From Amycolatopsis benzoatilytica AK 16/65 (GTDB lineage Bacteria; Actinomycetota; Actinomycetes; Mycobacteriales; Pseudonocardiaceae), in assembly GCF_000383915.1 (NCBI RefSeq), contig NZ_KB912942.1, forward strand, positions 316,397 through 380,396: 64,000 nt of DNA, written 5' to 3'. A program made the translations under genes and the position numbers. A model generated the notes under the pieces. The model was not told where the DNA came from. It ran no database searches and saw nothing but the letters and a program-made list of their open reading frames with translations. Positions 1-8,457 of this stretch are shown here, one piece after another. Numbering within the stretch: position 1 is the stretch's first letter; the number at the start of each line of letters is the position of its first letter.

Positions 1-1212
1 GCTGACCCCGGCCCGGTCGGTCATCCGGCGGACGGTGCGCCGCTGGTCGTGCGTCACCAGGGTGACGACGATGCCGGACGCGCCGGCGCGGGCCGTGCGG
101 CCGGCGCGGTGCAGGTAGTCCTTGTGGTCCGCGGCCGGGTCGACATGCAGCACCAGCGAGATGTCGTCCACGTGGATGCCGCGGGCGGCGACGTCGGTGG
201 CCACCAGGACCGCCGCGTGGCCTTCCTTGAAGTCGGAGAGGACCCGGTTGCGCTGACCCTGGGTCTTGCCGCCGTGCAGCGCCACCGCGTGCACGCCGCT
301 CTCGCGCAGCCGCTCGGTGAGCCGGTCCACGTGGTGCTTGGTGCGCACGAACATGATCGTGCGGCCCTCGCGGGCGCCGATCCGGGTGATGATCTCCTGC
401 TTGTCCGGGTGCGAGACCTGGAACAGGTGGTGGTCCATGGTGGTGACGCTCGCGGTCGACGGCGCGACCGAGTGCGTGACCGGGTCGGCCAGGTACTGGC
501 GGACCAGCTTGTCCACGTCGCCGTCCAGCGTCGCGGAGAACAAAAGCCGCTGTCCGCCCGCCGGGGTGAGGTCCATGATCTCGCGGACCTGCGGCATGAA
601 GCCCATGTCCGCCATCTGGTCGGCCTCGTCCAGCGCGATGAAGTTGCAGTCGCCGAGCGAGGCGGTGCCCTGGCGGACGTGGTCCGACAGCCGGCCCGGG
701 GTGGCGATCAGCAGGTCGACGCCGCGGGCGAGCGACTCCGCCTGCCGCGAGAACGACATGCCGCCGACCGCGGTGCGGCACCACAGGCCGAGCGACTTGG
801 CGAGCGGGGTCAGCGAGTCGGCCACCTGCATGGCCAGCTCACGGGTCGGCACCAGCACCAGCGCGCGGGGGCGCTTCGGGCGGGCCTTGCCGCCGTCGAG
901 GCGGGCCAGGATGGCCAGGCCGAAGGCCAGCGTCTTGCCGGAGCCGGTCTGGGCGCGACCCAGCACGTCGCGCCCGGCCAGTGCGTCCGGGATGGTCGCG
1001 GACTGGATCGGGAACGGTGCGGCGATGCCGGCCTCGGCAAGCGCCACCAGCAGCGGCTCGGGCAGGCCCAGCTGGGCGAAAGTCGTGACGGCGGGGGTCT
1101 CCACCGTGTCGTCGTGGAGCATGTCTCCACCGACCGGCCGGTGCCTCGGCTTGCGCTCGGGGCGGCTCGCGCGGGAGCGAGCGGAATGGCCGGAATCGTA
1201 CGTGATTGTCAC
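1..1212 (-). CDS. DEAD-box ATP-dependent RNA helicase, C-terminal part beyond the window
   Basis: Cytoplasmic helicase that unwinds RNA duplexes using ATP. About 404 residues are visible and the gene runs off position 1. From the N-terminus I read a Q-motif region (FAQLGLPEPLL, about residue 45), Walker A AQTGSGKT (about 87-94), ATPGR, the LDEAD box, SAT, and in the second RecA domain ALHGGKTQGQR, VATDVAARGI and HRAGRTARAG. I take the GTG at 1212 as start because AGAGG lies 5 nt upstream; ATG 1122 is a shorter alternative. The preceding 30 residues are Arg-rich, typical of the disordered tails of actinobacterial DEAD helicases. Which paralogue it is (RhlE-like or other) cannot be decided without the missing C-terminus. 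Confidence 0.9.
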   Translation of the reverse strand, partial: MTITYDSGHSARSRASRPERKPRHRPVGGDMLHDDTVETPAVTTFAQLGLPEPLLVALAEAGIAAPFPIQSATIPDALAGRDVLGRAQTGSGKTLAFGLAILARLDGGKARPKRPRALVLVPTRELAMQVADSLTPLAKSLGLWCRTAVGGMSFSRQAESLARGVDLLIATPGRLSDHVRQGTASLGDCNFIALDEADQMADMGFMPQVREIMDLTPAGGQRLLFSATLDGDVDKLVRQYLADPVTHSVAPSTASVTTMDHHLFQVSHPDKQEIITRIGAREGRTIMFVRTKHHVDRLTERLRESGVHAVALHGGKTQGQRNRVLSDFKEGHAAVLVATDVAARGIHVDDISLVLHVDPAADHKDYLHRAGRTARAGASGIVVTLVTHDQRRTVRRMTDRAGVS

Positions 1213-1530
1213 AAATGCCTCTCGGACGCGGCACGTCGCAAGGAGGCCCGGGCTGCCCGCGCGCAGGCAGGGCAAGATGGTGTGCAGTGGGCGTTCACAG
1301 GGACGGACCCGGTGAGCCAAGCCGTGGCATGGCGCACCGACGGAAATTGCTTCGGATGGCCGCGAGCCCTTCTGCGGGCTATGGAGGCGACGGACACCAA
1401 CTCATCCACGCCGCCGTTGCGGTCTTGTCACACTCTACCTGAGTGTTGCCTTTTACCTCGCACCCAGGTGCGGGGTTGTGGGCGGCGTCGCAGGTGTGGC
1501 GTGGCGCACACCCGCGACGCCGCCGCGCGT

Positions 1531-2490
1531 TCAGCCCAGTCCGGCGGCCTCGGCCAGGTCCCGCACCAGGTCGGCGGTGTCGGTGACGTGCTCGGGCAGC
1601 CCGCGGCTGTGGAACCAGCCGGCCAGGTTCGCGACGTCGCGGGCGAGGAACTCCTGCCCGCGCGGGTTCGCGATCAGATCGACCACCTGCGGCAGGTCGA
1701 TCACCATCAGCTGACCCTCGTGCACGAGCAGGTTGTACGCGGACAGGTCGCCGTGCCCGAGACCCTGCGTCGCGAGCAGTTCCAGCGCGGAAACAGCTTG
1801 CTCCCACAGATCTTCCAGCTCGTCTCGCTCCGGGCGCAGCTGCGCCAGCCGGGGCGCGGCGGTGCCGTCGGGCTCGCCGAGGAACTCCAGCAGGAGTTCG
1901 GTGCCGTGCCGCTGAACCGGATACGGCACCGGCGCCCCGATCGTCCACAAGCGACTGAGCGCGGCGAACTCCGCCACCGCCCACTGTTCGGCGATCAGGT
2001 TGCGGCCGAACGAAGACCGGCTGGCCATCGCGCGCATCTCGCGGGACCGGCGCATCCGCCTGCCCTCGAGATAACCCGCGTCCCGGTGGAACAGTTTGTG
2101 CTCGTCCGAGCGGTATCGCTTGGCCGCCAGCAAAACGCCCTCGACACCGGGTTCGTTGCGGCGCAGCAGGTGCACGTCGGCTTCCTTGCCGGTTTTCAGC
2201 ACCCCCAGCTCGGTGTCGACCGCGCCTAGGCTGGTCACCACCCAGTCCGGCCGGGGGCTTGGGCCGTGGTCGGCGTCGTCCCAGGTGGTCCAGCGATCGG
2301 CGCCGTCGGGGAGTTCGGTTTCGGTGTAGGCGTCGTCGCGCAGCCGGGCGAGGCGGACGCGCTCGGCCTCGGTGAGCCGTCCCCGGCGGGCGGGGGCGGG
2401 TTCGTCGTCGTACCGCGGCCTGCGGCGCGGAGTGCGGTCCAGGTAGTAGTCGACCGCGTCGGAATATTCGTCGAATTCGTGCTCGCGCAC
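1531..2490 (-). CDS. RIO-family atypical Ser/Thr protein kinase
   Basis: 319-residue RIO kinase. RIO kinases lack the canonical activation loop and phosphorylate Ser. Seen: a GKEADVH nucleotide-binding loop (about residue 100), the invariant Lys in LAAKRYR, the catalytic loop GHGDLSAYNLLV and the metal-binding VIDLPQVVD. The N-terminal 80 residues are Arg/Asp-rich and probably disordered. Start GTG at 2490 has AGGAG at 2500-2504, nine bases upstream. In archaea and eukaryotes RIO kinases act in ribosome maturation; in actinobacteria the role is not settled. It is separated from the helicase by 318 bp, and a tiny ORF with a strong SD lies upstream on the same strand. Confidence 0.93.
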   Translation of the reverse strand: MREHEFDEYSDAVDYYLDRTPRRRPRYDDEPAPARRGRLTEAERVRLARLRDDAYTETELPDGADRWTTWDDADHGPSPRPDWVVTSLGAVDTELGVLKTGKEADVHLLRRNEPGVEGVLLAAKRYRSDEHKLFHRDAGYLEGRRMRRSREMRAMASRSSFGRNLIAEQWAVAEFAALSRLWTIGAPVPYPVQRHGTELLLEFLGEPDGTAAPRLAQLRPERDELEDLWEQAVSALELLATQGLGHGDLSAYNLLVHEGQLMVIDLPQVVDLIANPRGQEFLARDVANLAGWFHSRGLPEHVTDTADLVRDLAEAAGLG

Positions 2491-2850
2491 TGGTGGGTTC
2501 TCCTAGCTCAAGGGGTGCCCACCGGGGGAGCGCCGAATTCAGGCCGTGCTGGGCCGCCGCACCGGGAACGGGGCGGGGGCCGGGCCGAACGGATGTGCTC
2601 TAGCCGAGGCGGGCGGGCGGAAGTGGGCAGGACAGCGCCCGGACAAACTCCATGACGCACCTCCTCGCTTCGAGCGACCGCCGGCACCTCGCCGGTTCGC
2701 GATCACCTTGCCGCCCGCCTCGGCCTCGCGCAACCGATTTAATTCGCGCCCGCCGCCGACCGCCTGCTCGTCGCGCGCTGGCCGGAAGCCGGCTCTGCCG
2801 GCGCGCTGAGACCTGGAGCGCGGTCCGGGCCAACCGTTAGGCTCGCCGCG
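2491..2850. other. intergenic region between RIO kinase and FAD oxidoreductase
   Basis: About 360 bp between divergent genes. It holds a minus-strand SD-preceded micro-ORF (2600-2653), an AT-rich patch in otherwise GC-rich DNA (gatttaattcg, about 2735-2745) that could be a minus-strand -10 region, and at the right end a plus-strand -10 (TAGGCT, 2838-2843) placed 7 nt before the GTG of the next gene. I see no longer gene here. Confidence 0.5.
2600..2653 (-). CDS. candidate 17-residue micro-ORF / leader peptide
   Basis: ATG at 2653 is preceded by a perfect AGGAGG (complement of 2660-2665) with a 6-nt spacer, better than most genes in this window. It encodes MEFVRALSCPLPPARLG and stops with TAG, 109 bp before the RIO kinase start on the same strand. 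It has one Cys, three Arg and a Pro-Pro pair but no obvious attenuation codon run. It could be a leader peptide, or a ribosome-binding site left from a lost gene. No family is recognised. Confidence 0.3.
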   Translation of the reverse strand: MEFVRALSCPLPPARLG

Positions 2851-4383
2851 GTGGACTACGACGCGGTGATCGTGGGCGGCGGGCACAACGGGCTCGTCGC
2901 CGCTGCTTATCTGGCGCGGGCCGGCCGTTCGGTGCTGGTCCTGGAACGGCGTGCGGAGATCGGCGGGGCGGCGGTGTCGTTCCGCGCTTTCCCCGGCGTG
3001 GACGTTCGGCTGTCTCGCTATTCGTACCTGGTGAGCCTCCTGCCGCGGCGGATCGCGGCCGAGCTGGGGCTGTCGGTCGAGCTGCGGAGACGGCGAATGT
3101 CGTCCTACACCCCGGCCGGCGACACCGGTCTCCTTGTCGACACAGGTGACGACGCGCGCACCGCCGAATCGTTCCGCGCCGCCGCTGGGTCCACAAAGGA
3201 CTTCAAGTCCTGGCAACAGTTCTACGCGGCAGCGGGCAAGGTCGCCGCCGCCACTTTCGACTCGCTCACCGAGCCGCTGCCGACCCGCGCCGAGCTGCGC
3301 GCACGGATCGGCGACGACGAAGCCTGGACCACGTTTTTCGAACGGCCAGCCGGAGAAACGCTGCGCACCCAGTTCGACGACGACCTCGTGCGCGGCGTAG
3401 TCCTGACCGACGGCTTGATCGGCACGTTCGCGTCCGCCGACGACGCCCGGCTCCGCCAGAACCGTTGCCTGCTCTACCACTTGATCGGCAACGGAACCGG
3501 CGACTGGGACGTCCCGGTCGGCGGCATGGGCGCGGTGACCAGCGCACTCGCCGACACCGCCCGGCGCGCCGGCGCGACGCTGGTCACCGGTGCCGAAGTG
3601 CTTTCCGTGACTCCGGACGGCGAAGTCCGCTACCGCGAGGGCGATGCGGAACACGCAGTCGTCGGCGGTCACGTCCTGGCGAACGTCGCGCCGCACACGC
3701 TCGCCCGCTTGCTCGGCACGGAACCGGCTCACTCGCCGGAAGGCGCGCAGCTGAAGGTCAACATGGTGCTGCGCCGCCTTCCGCGGCTGCGCGACCAGTC
3801 CGTCGACCCACGCGACGCTTTCGGCGGCACGTTCCACGTCAACGAGTCGTTTTCCCAGCTGGAGACCGCGTACCGAGAAGCCGCCGCCGGGCGGATCCCG
3901 AGGGTGGCGCCCTGCGAGATCTACTGCCACTCGCTGACTGACCCGTCTATCCTCGGCCCAGCCGAACGGGCGGCTGGCGTTCAGACCCTGACCTTGTTCG
4001 GCCTGCATATGCCGGCTCGCCTCTTCGAGGCGGACAACAACGCCGCGCGAGCAGCGGCGTTGTCGGCGACAGTCGCGTCGCTGAACAGCGTGCTCGCCGA
4101 ACCGATCGAGGACTGCCTGCTCCCGGACGGCGAAGGCAATCCTTGTATCGAGGCGAAAACGCCGATGGATCTGGAAGCCGAACTCGGGCTGCCTCGCGGG
4201 CACATTTTCCACCAGGACCTTTCCTGGCCCTACGGCGACGACGAAACAGCTGGTACTTGGGGCGTGGCGACCGAGCACGACCGCGTGCTGCTGTGCGGCG
4301 CGGGCGCTGTGCGCGGCGGAGGGGTGAGCGGAATTCCCGGCCACAACGCGGCGATGGCGGTACTCGGTCGACGTTTCGGCTGA
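2851..4383 (+). CDS. FAD-dependent phytoene-dehydrogenase-like oxidoreductase (PYROXD2/CrtI superfamily)
   Basis: 510 residues. The N-terminal dinucleotide fold VIVGGGHNGLVAAAYL and the following LERRAEIGGAA are typical of the NAD(P)/FAD amine oxidase-phytoene desaturase superfamily, and the C-terminal GAGAVRGGGVSGIPGHNAA closes the FAD site. Length matches the PYROXD2-like group rather than true carotenoid desaturases, and no other carotenoid gene is near, so a carotenoid role is unlikely. The GTG start has no SD but sits 7 nt after TAGGCT, which suggests a leaderless transcript. It is followed 19 bp later by a second flavoenzyme and probably forms a two-gene operon. The substrate is unknown. 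Confidence 0.85.
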   Translation: MDYDAVIVGGGHNGLVAAAYLARAGRSVLVLERRAEIGGAAVSFRAFPGVDVRLSRYSYLVSLLPRRIAAELGLSVELRRRRMSSYTPAGDTGLLVDTGDDARTAESFRAAAGSTKDFKSWQQFYAAAGKVAAATFDSLTEPLPTRAELRARIGDDEAWTTFFERPAGETLRTQFDDDLVRGVVLTDGLIGTFASADDARLRQNRCLLYHLIGNGTGDWDVPVGGMGAVTSALADTARRAGATLVTGAEVLSVTPDGEVRYREGDAEHAVVGGHVLANVAPHTLARLLGTEPAHSPEGAQLKVNMVLRRLPRLRDQSVDPRDAFGGTFHVNESFSQLETAYREAAAGRIPRVAPCEIYCHSLTDPSILGPAERAAGVQTLTLFGLHMPARLFEADNNAARAAALSATVASLNSVLAEPIEDCLLPDGEGNPCIEAKTPMDLEAELGLPRGHIFHQDLSWPYGDDETAGTWGVATEHDRVLLCGAGAVRGGGVSGIPGHNAAMAVLGRRFG

Positions 4384-4402
4384 GGACGGGCAGGGTGAAG
4401 AC

Positions 4403-5491
4403 ATGCGCGTGATCGTGATCGGCAGCGGGATGGGCGGTGCCTCGACGGCCTACCACCTGGCGCTGCGCGGAGCCGAAGTAGTAGTCGTCGACGCGGATAC
4501 GCCCGGCGGGGCGACCGATGCCGGTGCCGGAATCGTCAGCCCGTGGACGTCGACCTGGGACGAGTCGGGGTATTCGCTGGCCGCCGCGGCCGGCCGGTAT
4601 TACCCGGCACTCGCGGCGGAGCTGCGCGAAGCCGGGCACGAATCGTCGTACGAAGTAGTCGGCGGCATGGTGGTGTCGGCCGTGGAAGAGGAGCTGGCGG
4701 AGTCCTGCGAACGCCTCACCACGCGCGCCGCGGCCGCACCGGAGGCGGGCACCGTGACCAGGCTGGACCCGGCGCAGGCGCGGGAACTCTTCCCGCCGCT
4801 GGCCCCGGAACTGGCTGCCGTGCACCTGTCTGGTGCGGGGCGGGTGGACGGCCAGGTATTGCGCCGCGCGCTGATTTCCGCCGCGATCGACCGAGGCGTC
4901 GAGTTCGTGACCGCGTCCGCGGCACTGGAGCCGGGCCTGCGCGTCCGGGCCGGCGACGAGCTGTTGACCGGCGACGCGGTAGTCCTGGCGGCCGGTGCCT
5001 GGTCGGCACAGGTCGCCGAGGCGCTGGGCGTCACGGTGCCGGTCGCGCCGCAGCGTGGCCAGATCAGCCACTTCGACCTGCCCGCGGCGGACACTGCCGC
5101 CTGGCCGGTCGTGCTCCCGCGAACCAGCCACTACCTGCTGTCGTTCCCCGGCGGCCGCGTGGTGGCCGGAGCGACCCGCGAAACCGGTGCCGGTTTTGAC
5201 CACCGCGTCACGGCCGCCGGACAACGGGAAGTCCTGGACCACGCCCTGACCGTCGCCCCTGGCCTGGCGAACGCCGGCCTGGCCGAAACCCGCGTCGGCT
5301 TCCGCCCCGCGACACCGGACACCCTGCCTCTGCTGGGACAGGTCGCACCCGGGCTGTACCTGGCGACCGGCTTCGGGCCGGCCGGCCTGACGCTGGCGCC
5401 GTACTCCGGAAAGCTGATCGCGGACTTGGCGCTGGGCGAGGACGTCCCGGCCGATCAGCTGGCCGCCTGCTCGCCGTCCCGGTTCACCTGA
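4403..5491 (+). CDS. FAD-dependent oxidoreductase, DAO/DadA family
   Basis: 362 residues. The N-terminal VIVIGSGMGGASTAYHLALRG is a Rossmann FAD site, followed by GGATDAGAGIVS, and the C-terminal GLYLATGFGPAGLTLAPYSG is the usual DAO-family closing motif. The family oxidises amine substrates such as D-amino acids, glycine or sarcosine. ATG at 4403 has a weak GGGCAGGG upstream. It probably shares a transcript with the preceding flavoenzyme, so the two may act in series on one amine or be a redox pair. The stop is followed 19 bp later by a 51-bp palindromic repeat that could end the transcript. Confidence 0.85.
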   Translation: MRVIVIGSGMGGASTAYHLALRGAEVVVVDADTPGGATDAGAGIVSPWTSTWDESGYSLAAAAGRYYPALAAELREAGHESSYEVVGGMVVSAVEEELAESCERLTTRAAAAPEAGTVTRLDPAQARELFPPLAPELAAVHLSGAGRVDGQVLRRALISAAIDRGVEFVTASAALEPGLRVRAGDELLTGDAVVLAAGAWSAQVAEALGVTVPVAPQRGQISHFDLPAADTAAWPVVLPRTSHYLLSFPGGRVVAGATRETGAGFDHRVTAAGQREVLDHALTVAPGLANAGLAETRVGFRPATPDTLPLLGQVAPGLYLATGFGPAGLTLAPYSGKLIADLALGEDVPADQLAACSPSRFT

Positions 5492-5510
5492 GCCTCACCT
5501 GAGCCGCATT

Positions 5511-5561
5511 CCGTGAAGGGCTCCATACCGGACTTGGATTCCCTCAGGGGGCCCTTCACGG
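5511..5561. repeat. 51-bp palindromic interspersed repeat, copy 1
   Basis: Begins CCGTGAAGGG and ends CCCTTCACGG, exact reverse complements, with the conserved centre GACTTGGATTCC. A further degenerate half-unit (CCCGTAAGGGG) follows to about 5592. It lies between the converging 3' ends of the DAO oxidoreductase and yaaA, where a bidirectional terminator would be expected. Confidence 0.85.
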
Positions 5562-5622
5562 ACTCAGATTCCCGTAAGGGGCTCTTCCCGGACGCACAAC
5601 GCCGGGCCGCGGCAAGTGCCGG

Positions 5623-6366
5623 TTACCCGGTGACCAACTCCAGCGAGTAGTCCCCGGTCCGCTCGACCCGCAACCCTGCCTTGTCCACTACCCGAATCAA
5701 CTGCTCCACAGTGGACGGCTCCGACCGCGAAGTGGCGAGCACTCCCGCCAGCCGTCCCTTGTACGCCTTGTTGAAATGGCTGACGGTCGTCCGATTGCCC
5801 GCAGCGTCCTCGGTGACCACTCGAACCGCCACCGCATCCGCCCGCAACTTGGCGAACGCGGCATAGGTCCCCGACCGGAGATCGACAACCAGTCCTTCGA
5901 CGCCCTGCAGCACCGGCTCCAGAACCGGCTTCCACACCCCGCGGACCGACCCCAGCGCAGGCACGGAATTCCCGCCGGAGAGCCGGTAAGCGGGAATCGG
6001 ATCGGTAGCCGCGACCACCCCGAACAGCGACGAGGTAACCGCCAGCCGCTGCTGCGCCTTGGCCAACCCCGCGCGGGTGAAGCTTTTGAGGTCCAGCGCG
6101 TCGTAGAGCACCCCGGTGTACCGCCTCAACGCGGGCATCGTCGGCGACGTCCACAGCTGCGCGTTGCGCTCGACCTCGTCGCTCTGCCGGGCCGAGATGT
6201 TCAGCGCGGCGAGACTGGCCGGAACGTCCGAGGCGAGCGAGACGAGCGCGTCCGCCATCTTGGCTCGCACCGGGTTGAGCTCGGGAAACGACAGCGAGTC
6301 CAGGTCGAGCGGCGCGCCGTTGCCGCCGTCGGCCTTGGTTTCGGAAGGGGGAAGCAGCACCAGCAC
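5623..6366 (-). CDS. yaaA: YaaA/DUF328 peroxide-stress family protein
   Basis: 247 residues, full family length. It begins VLVLLPPSETKAD, the conserved YaaA N-terminus, and carries RYTGVLYDALD, SSLFGVVAATDPIPAYRL and SHFNKAYKGRLA. In E. coli YaaA lowers free intracellular iron during H2O2 stress and binds DNA; that role is known for the family, not shown here. The GTG at 6366 has no SD, and a -10-like TACGCT (complement of 6373-6378) lies 6 nt upstream, so the mRNA may be leaderless. Convergent with the DAO gene across a 51-bp repeat. Confidence 0.92.
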   Translation of the reverse strand: MLVLLPPSETKADGGNGAPLDLDSLSFPELNPVRAKMADALVSLASDVPASLAALNISARQSDEVERNAQLWTSPTMPALRRYTGVLYDALDLKSFTRAGLAKAQQRLAVTSSLFGVVAATDPIPAYRLSGGNSVPALGSVRGVWKPVLEPVLQGVEGLVVDLRSGTYAAFAKLRADAVAVRVVTEDAAGNRTTVSHFNKAYKGRLAGVLATSRSEPSTVEQLIRVVDKAGLRVERTGDYSLELVTG

Positions 6367-6704
6367 CCCCGGAGCGTAACGGCCGGGCGATTCGGCCCCG
6401 GCTTCCGTGTGCCGCTCCCTGCCCTGGCCGCGTGGAAACTCACCGGTCGTCCGCTGCTCCCTGCCGACGCGGCTTCATCCGGCCGCGGAAGGGCTCGACC
6501 GCACCGGGGGACATCACGACGAGAAGGACGTGTGCGGTTCGGTGCGGTCGATGGTGATCATGCCCATTTCCAGACCCGTGCCCGGAGGCTGGCCGAGGAC
6601 ACCGACAAAACCGGCGCTCGCGGATAACCCGCATGCGTCGCGGCGTGGGGGTTGACTACTCTGTGCGAAACGTCTAAGGCCCGCTCAGCGCAGGGAGTCT
6701 CCAA
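6367..6704. other. intergenic region upstream of yaaA and proS
   Basis: 338 bp between divergent genes. Apart from the yaaA -10 at its left end and the proS promoter at its right end I find no supported gene. A 64-codon minus-strand ORF (6440-6634) is His/Arg-rich with no SD or recognisable domain. Confidence 0.5.
6652..6680 (+). promoter_or_regulatory. candidate sigma-A-type promoter of proS
   Basis: TTGACT (6652-6657), a 17-bp spacer and TAAGGC (6675-6680), 24 bp before the proS GTG. The -35 is close to consensus; the -10 lacks the final T. Confidence 0.5.
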
Positions 6705-8453
6705 GTGATCACCAGGATGTCGTCGTTGTTCCTCCGCACGCTGCGCGAGGATCCGGCGGACGCCGAAGTGCCCAGCCACCGGCTGCTGGTGCGCGCCGGC
6801 TACGTCCGCCGGGTCGCCCCGGGTGGTTACTCGTGGCTGCCGCTCGGGCTGCGGGTGCTGCGCCGGGTCGAGGAGACCGTGCGCCAGGAGATGAACGCGA
6901 TCGGCGCGCAGGAGATCCAGTTCCCCGCGCTGCTGCCCCGCGAACCGTACGAGGCAACCAACCGGTGGACCGAGTACGGCGACAACCTCTTCCGGCTCAA
7001 GGACCGCAAGGGCGCCGACTATCTGCTCGGCCCCACCCACGAGGAGCTGTTCGCGCTCACCGTCAAGGGCGAGTACAGCTCGTACAAGGACTTCCCGGTC
7101 ACGCTGTACCAGATCCAGACCAAGTACCGGGACGAGGCGCGCCCCCGCGCGGGCATCCTGCGCGGCCGCGAGTTCGTCATGAAGGACTCCTACTCCTTCG
7201 ACCTCGACGACGCCGGCCTCGAGCGCTCCTACCAGGCGCACCGCGACGCCTACGTCAAGCTGTTCGACCGGCTCGGCATCGACTACGTGATCGTCGCCGC
7301 CACGTCCGGCGCGATGGGCGGCTCGGCGTCCGAGGAGTTCCTCGCGGTCGCGGAGAACGGCGAGGACACCTTCGTCCGCAGCACCGAATCGGGCTACGCG
7401 GCGAACGTCGAAGCGGTGGTCACGCCGGCACCCGCGGCCCGGCCGCTCGACGGGCTGCCCGAGGCGCAGGTCCACCACACGCCGAACACGCCGACCATCG
7501 AGTCGCTCGTCTCGTTCCTCAACGCCGCCGGGCTCGGCCGCGAGTTCACCGCCGCGGACACGCTGAAGAACGTCTTGGTCAAGACGCGCCAGCCGGGCGC
7601 GAAGGAATGGGAGCTGCTGGGCGTCGGCGTCCCGGGTGACCGCGAGGTGGACTTCAAGCGCCTCGAAGCCTCGCTCGAGCCCGCCGAGGTGGAGCTGCTC
7701 GACGAAGCCGACTTCGCGAAGAACACCTTCCTCGTCAAGGGTTACATCGGCCCGAAGGCGTTGCAGGAGAACGGGGTCCGCTACCTCGTCGACCCGCGCG
7801 TGGTCGAGGGCACCGCCTGGGTGACCGGCGCCGACCAGCGCGACCACCACGTGCTCGACCTGGTCGCCGGCCGCGACTTCACGCCGGACGGCACCGTCGA
7901 GGCCGCCGAGGTCCGCGAGGGCGACGCGTCGCCGGACGGCCACGGCACCCTGGTCGCCGCGCGCGGCATCGAGATCGGGCACATCTTCCAGCTCGGCCGC
8001 AAGTACACCGACGCGTTCGAGGTCGACGCGCTCGGTCCGGACTCCAAGCCGGTCCGGATCACCATGGGCTCCTACGGCGTCGGCGTCTCCCGCCTGGTCG
8101 CGGTGCTCGCCGAGCAGAACCACGACGAGCAGGGCCTGGTGTGGCCGCGCGAGGTCTCGCCGTTCGACGTGCACGTGGTCATCGCGGGCAAGGACGAGAC
8201 GGTCCGCGAGGGCGCCGAGAAGCTCGCCGCCGCACTCGGCGCGGCCGGGCTCGAGATCATCCTCGACGACCGCAAGGCCACCCCGGGCGTCAAGTTCGCG
8301 GACGCGGAGCTGCTCGGCGTCCCGACCATCCTCGTGGTCGGCCGCGGCCTGGCCAACGGTGTGGTCGAGGTCAAGGACCGGCGAACCGGCGACCGGGAGG
8401 AAATCGCGGTGGACTCGGTCGTCGACCACCTCGTGAAGCTCGTCCGCGGCTGA
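6705..8453 (+). CDS. proS: prolyl-tRNA synthetase, bacterial type with editing insertion
   Basis: 582 residues; charges tRNA-Pro with proline. Class II motifs are present: motif 1 around [13 protein letters not shown], motif 2 in [17 protein letters not shown], and motif 3 [15 protein letters not shown] YbaK-like editing insertion (about residues 225-370) separates motifs 2 and 3, as in the E. coli-type enzyme. The C-terminal anticodon-binding domain contains [10 protein letters not shown] and [20 protein letters not shown] at 6705 is preceded by AGGGAG. The next gene starts 5 bp after the stop, so the two are probably co-transcribed. Confidence 0.98.
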   Translation: MITRMSSLFLRTLREDPADAEVPSHRLLVRAGYVRRVAPGGYSWLPLGLRVLRRVEETVRQEMNAIGAQEIQFPALLPREPYEATNRWTEYGDNLFRLKDRKGADYLLGPTHEELFALTVKGEYSSYKDFPVTLYQIQTKYRDEARPRAGILRGREFVMKDSYSFDLDDAGLERSYQAHRDAYVKLFDRLGIDYVIVAATSGAMGGSASEEFLAVAENGEDTFVRSTESGYAANVEAVVTPAPAARPLDGLPEAQVHHTPNTPTIESLVSFLNAAGLGREFTAADTLKNVLVKTRQPGAKEWELLGVGVPGDREVDFKRLEASLEPAEVELLDEADFAKNTFLVKGYIGPKALQENGVRYLVDPRVVEGTAWVTGADQRDHHVLDLVAGRDFTPDGTVEAAEVREGDASPDGHGTLVAARGIEIGHIFQLGRKYTDAFEVDALGPDSKPVRITMGSYGVGVSRLVAVLAEQNHDEQGLVWPREVSPFDVHVVIAGKDETVREGAEKLAAALGAAGLEIILDDRKATPGVKFADAELLGVPTILVVGRGLANGVVEVKDRRTGDREEIAVDSVVDHLVKLVRG

Positions 8454-8457
8454 GTTC

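Noticed and set aside
2851..4383. Carotenoid biosynthesis gene
   Set aside because: CrtI-like fold only; no crtB, crtE or other carotenoid gene in the window.
6440..6634. 64-codon His-rich minus-strand ORF
   Set aside because: No SD, no recognisable homology, and it lies in the shared promoter region of yaaA and proS.
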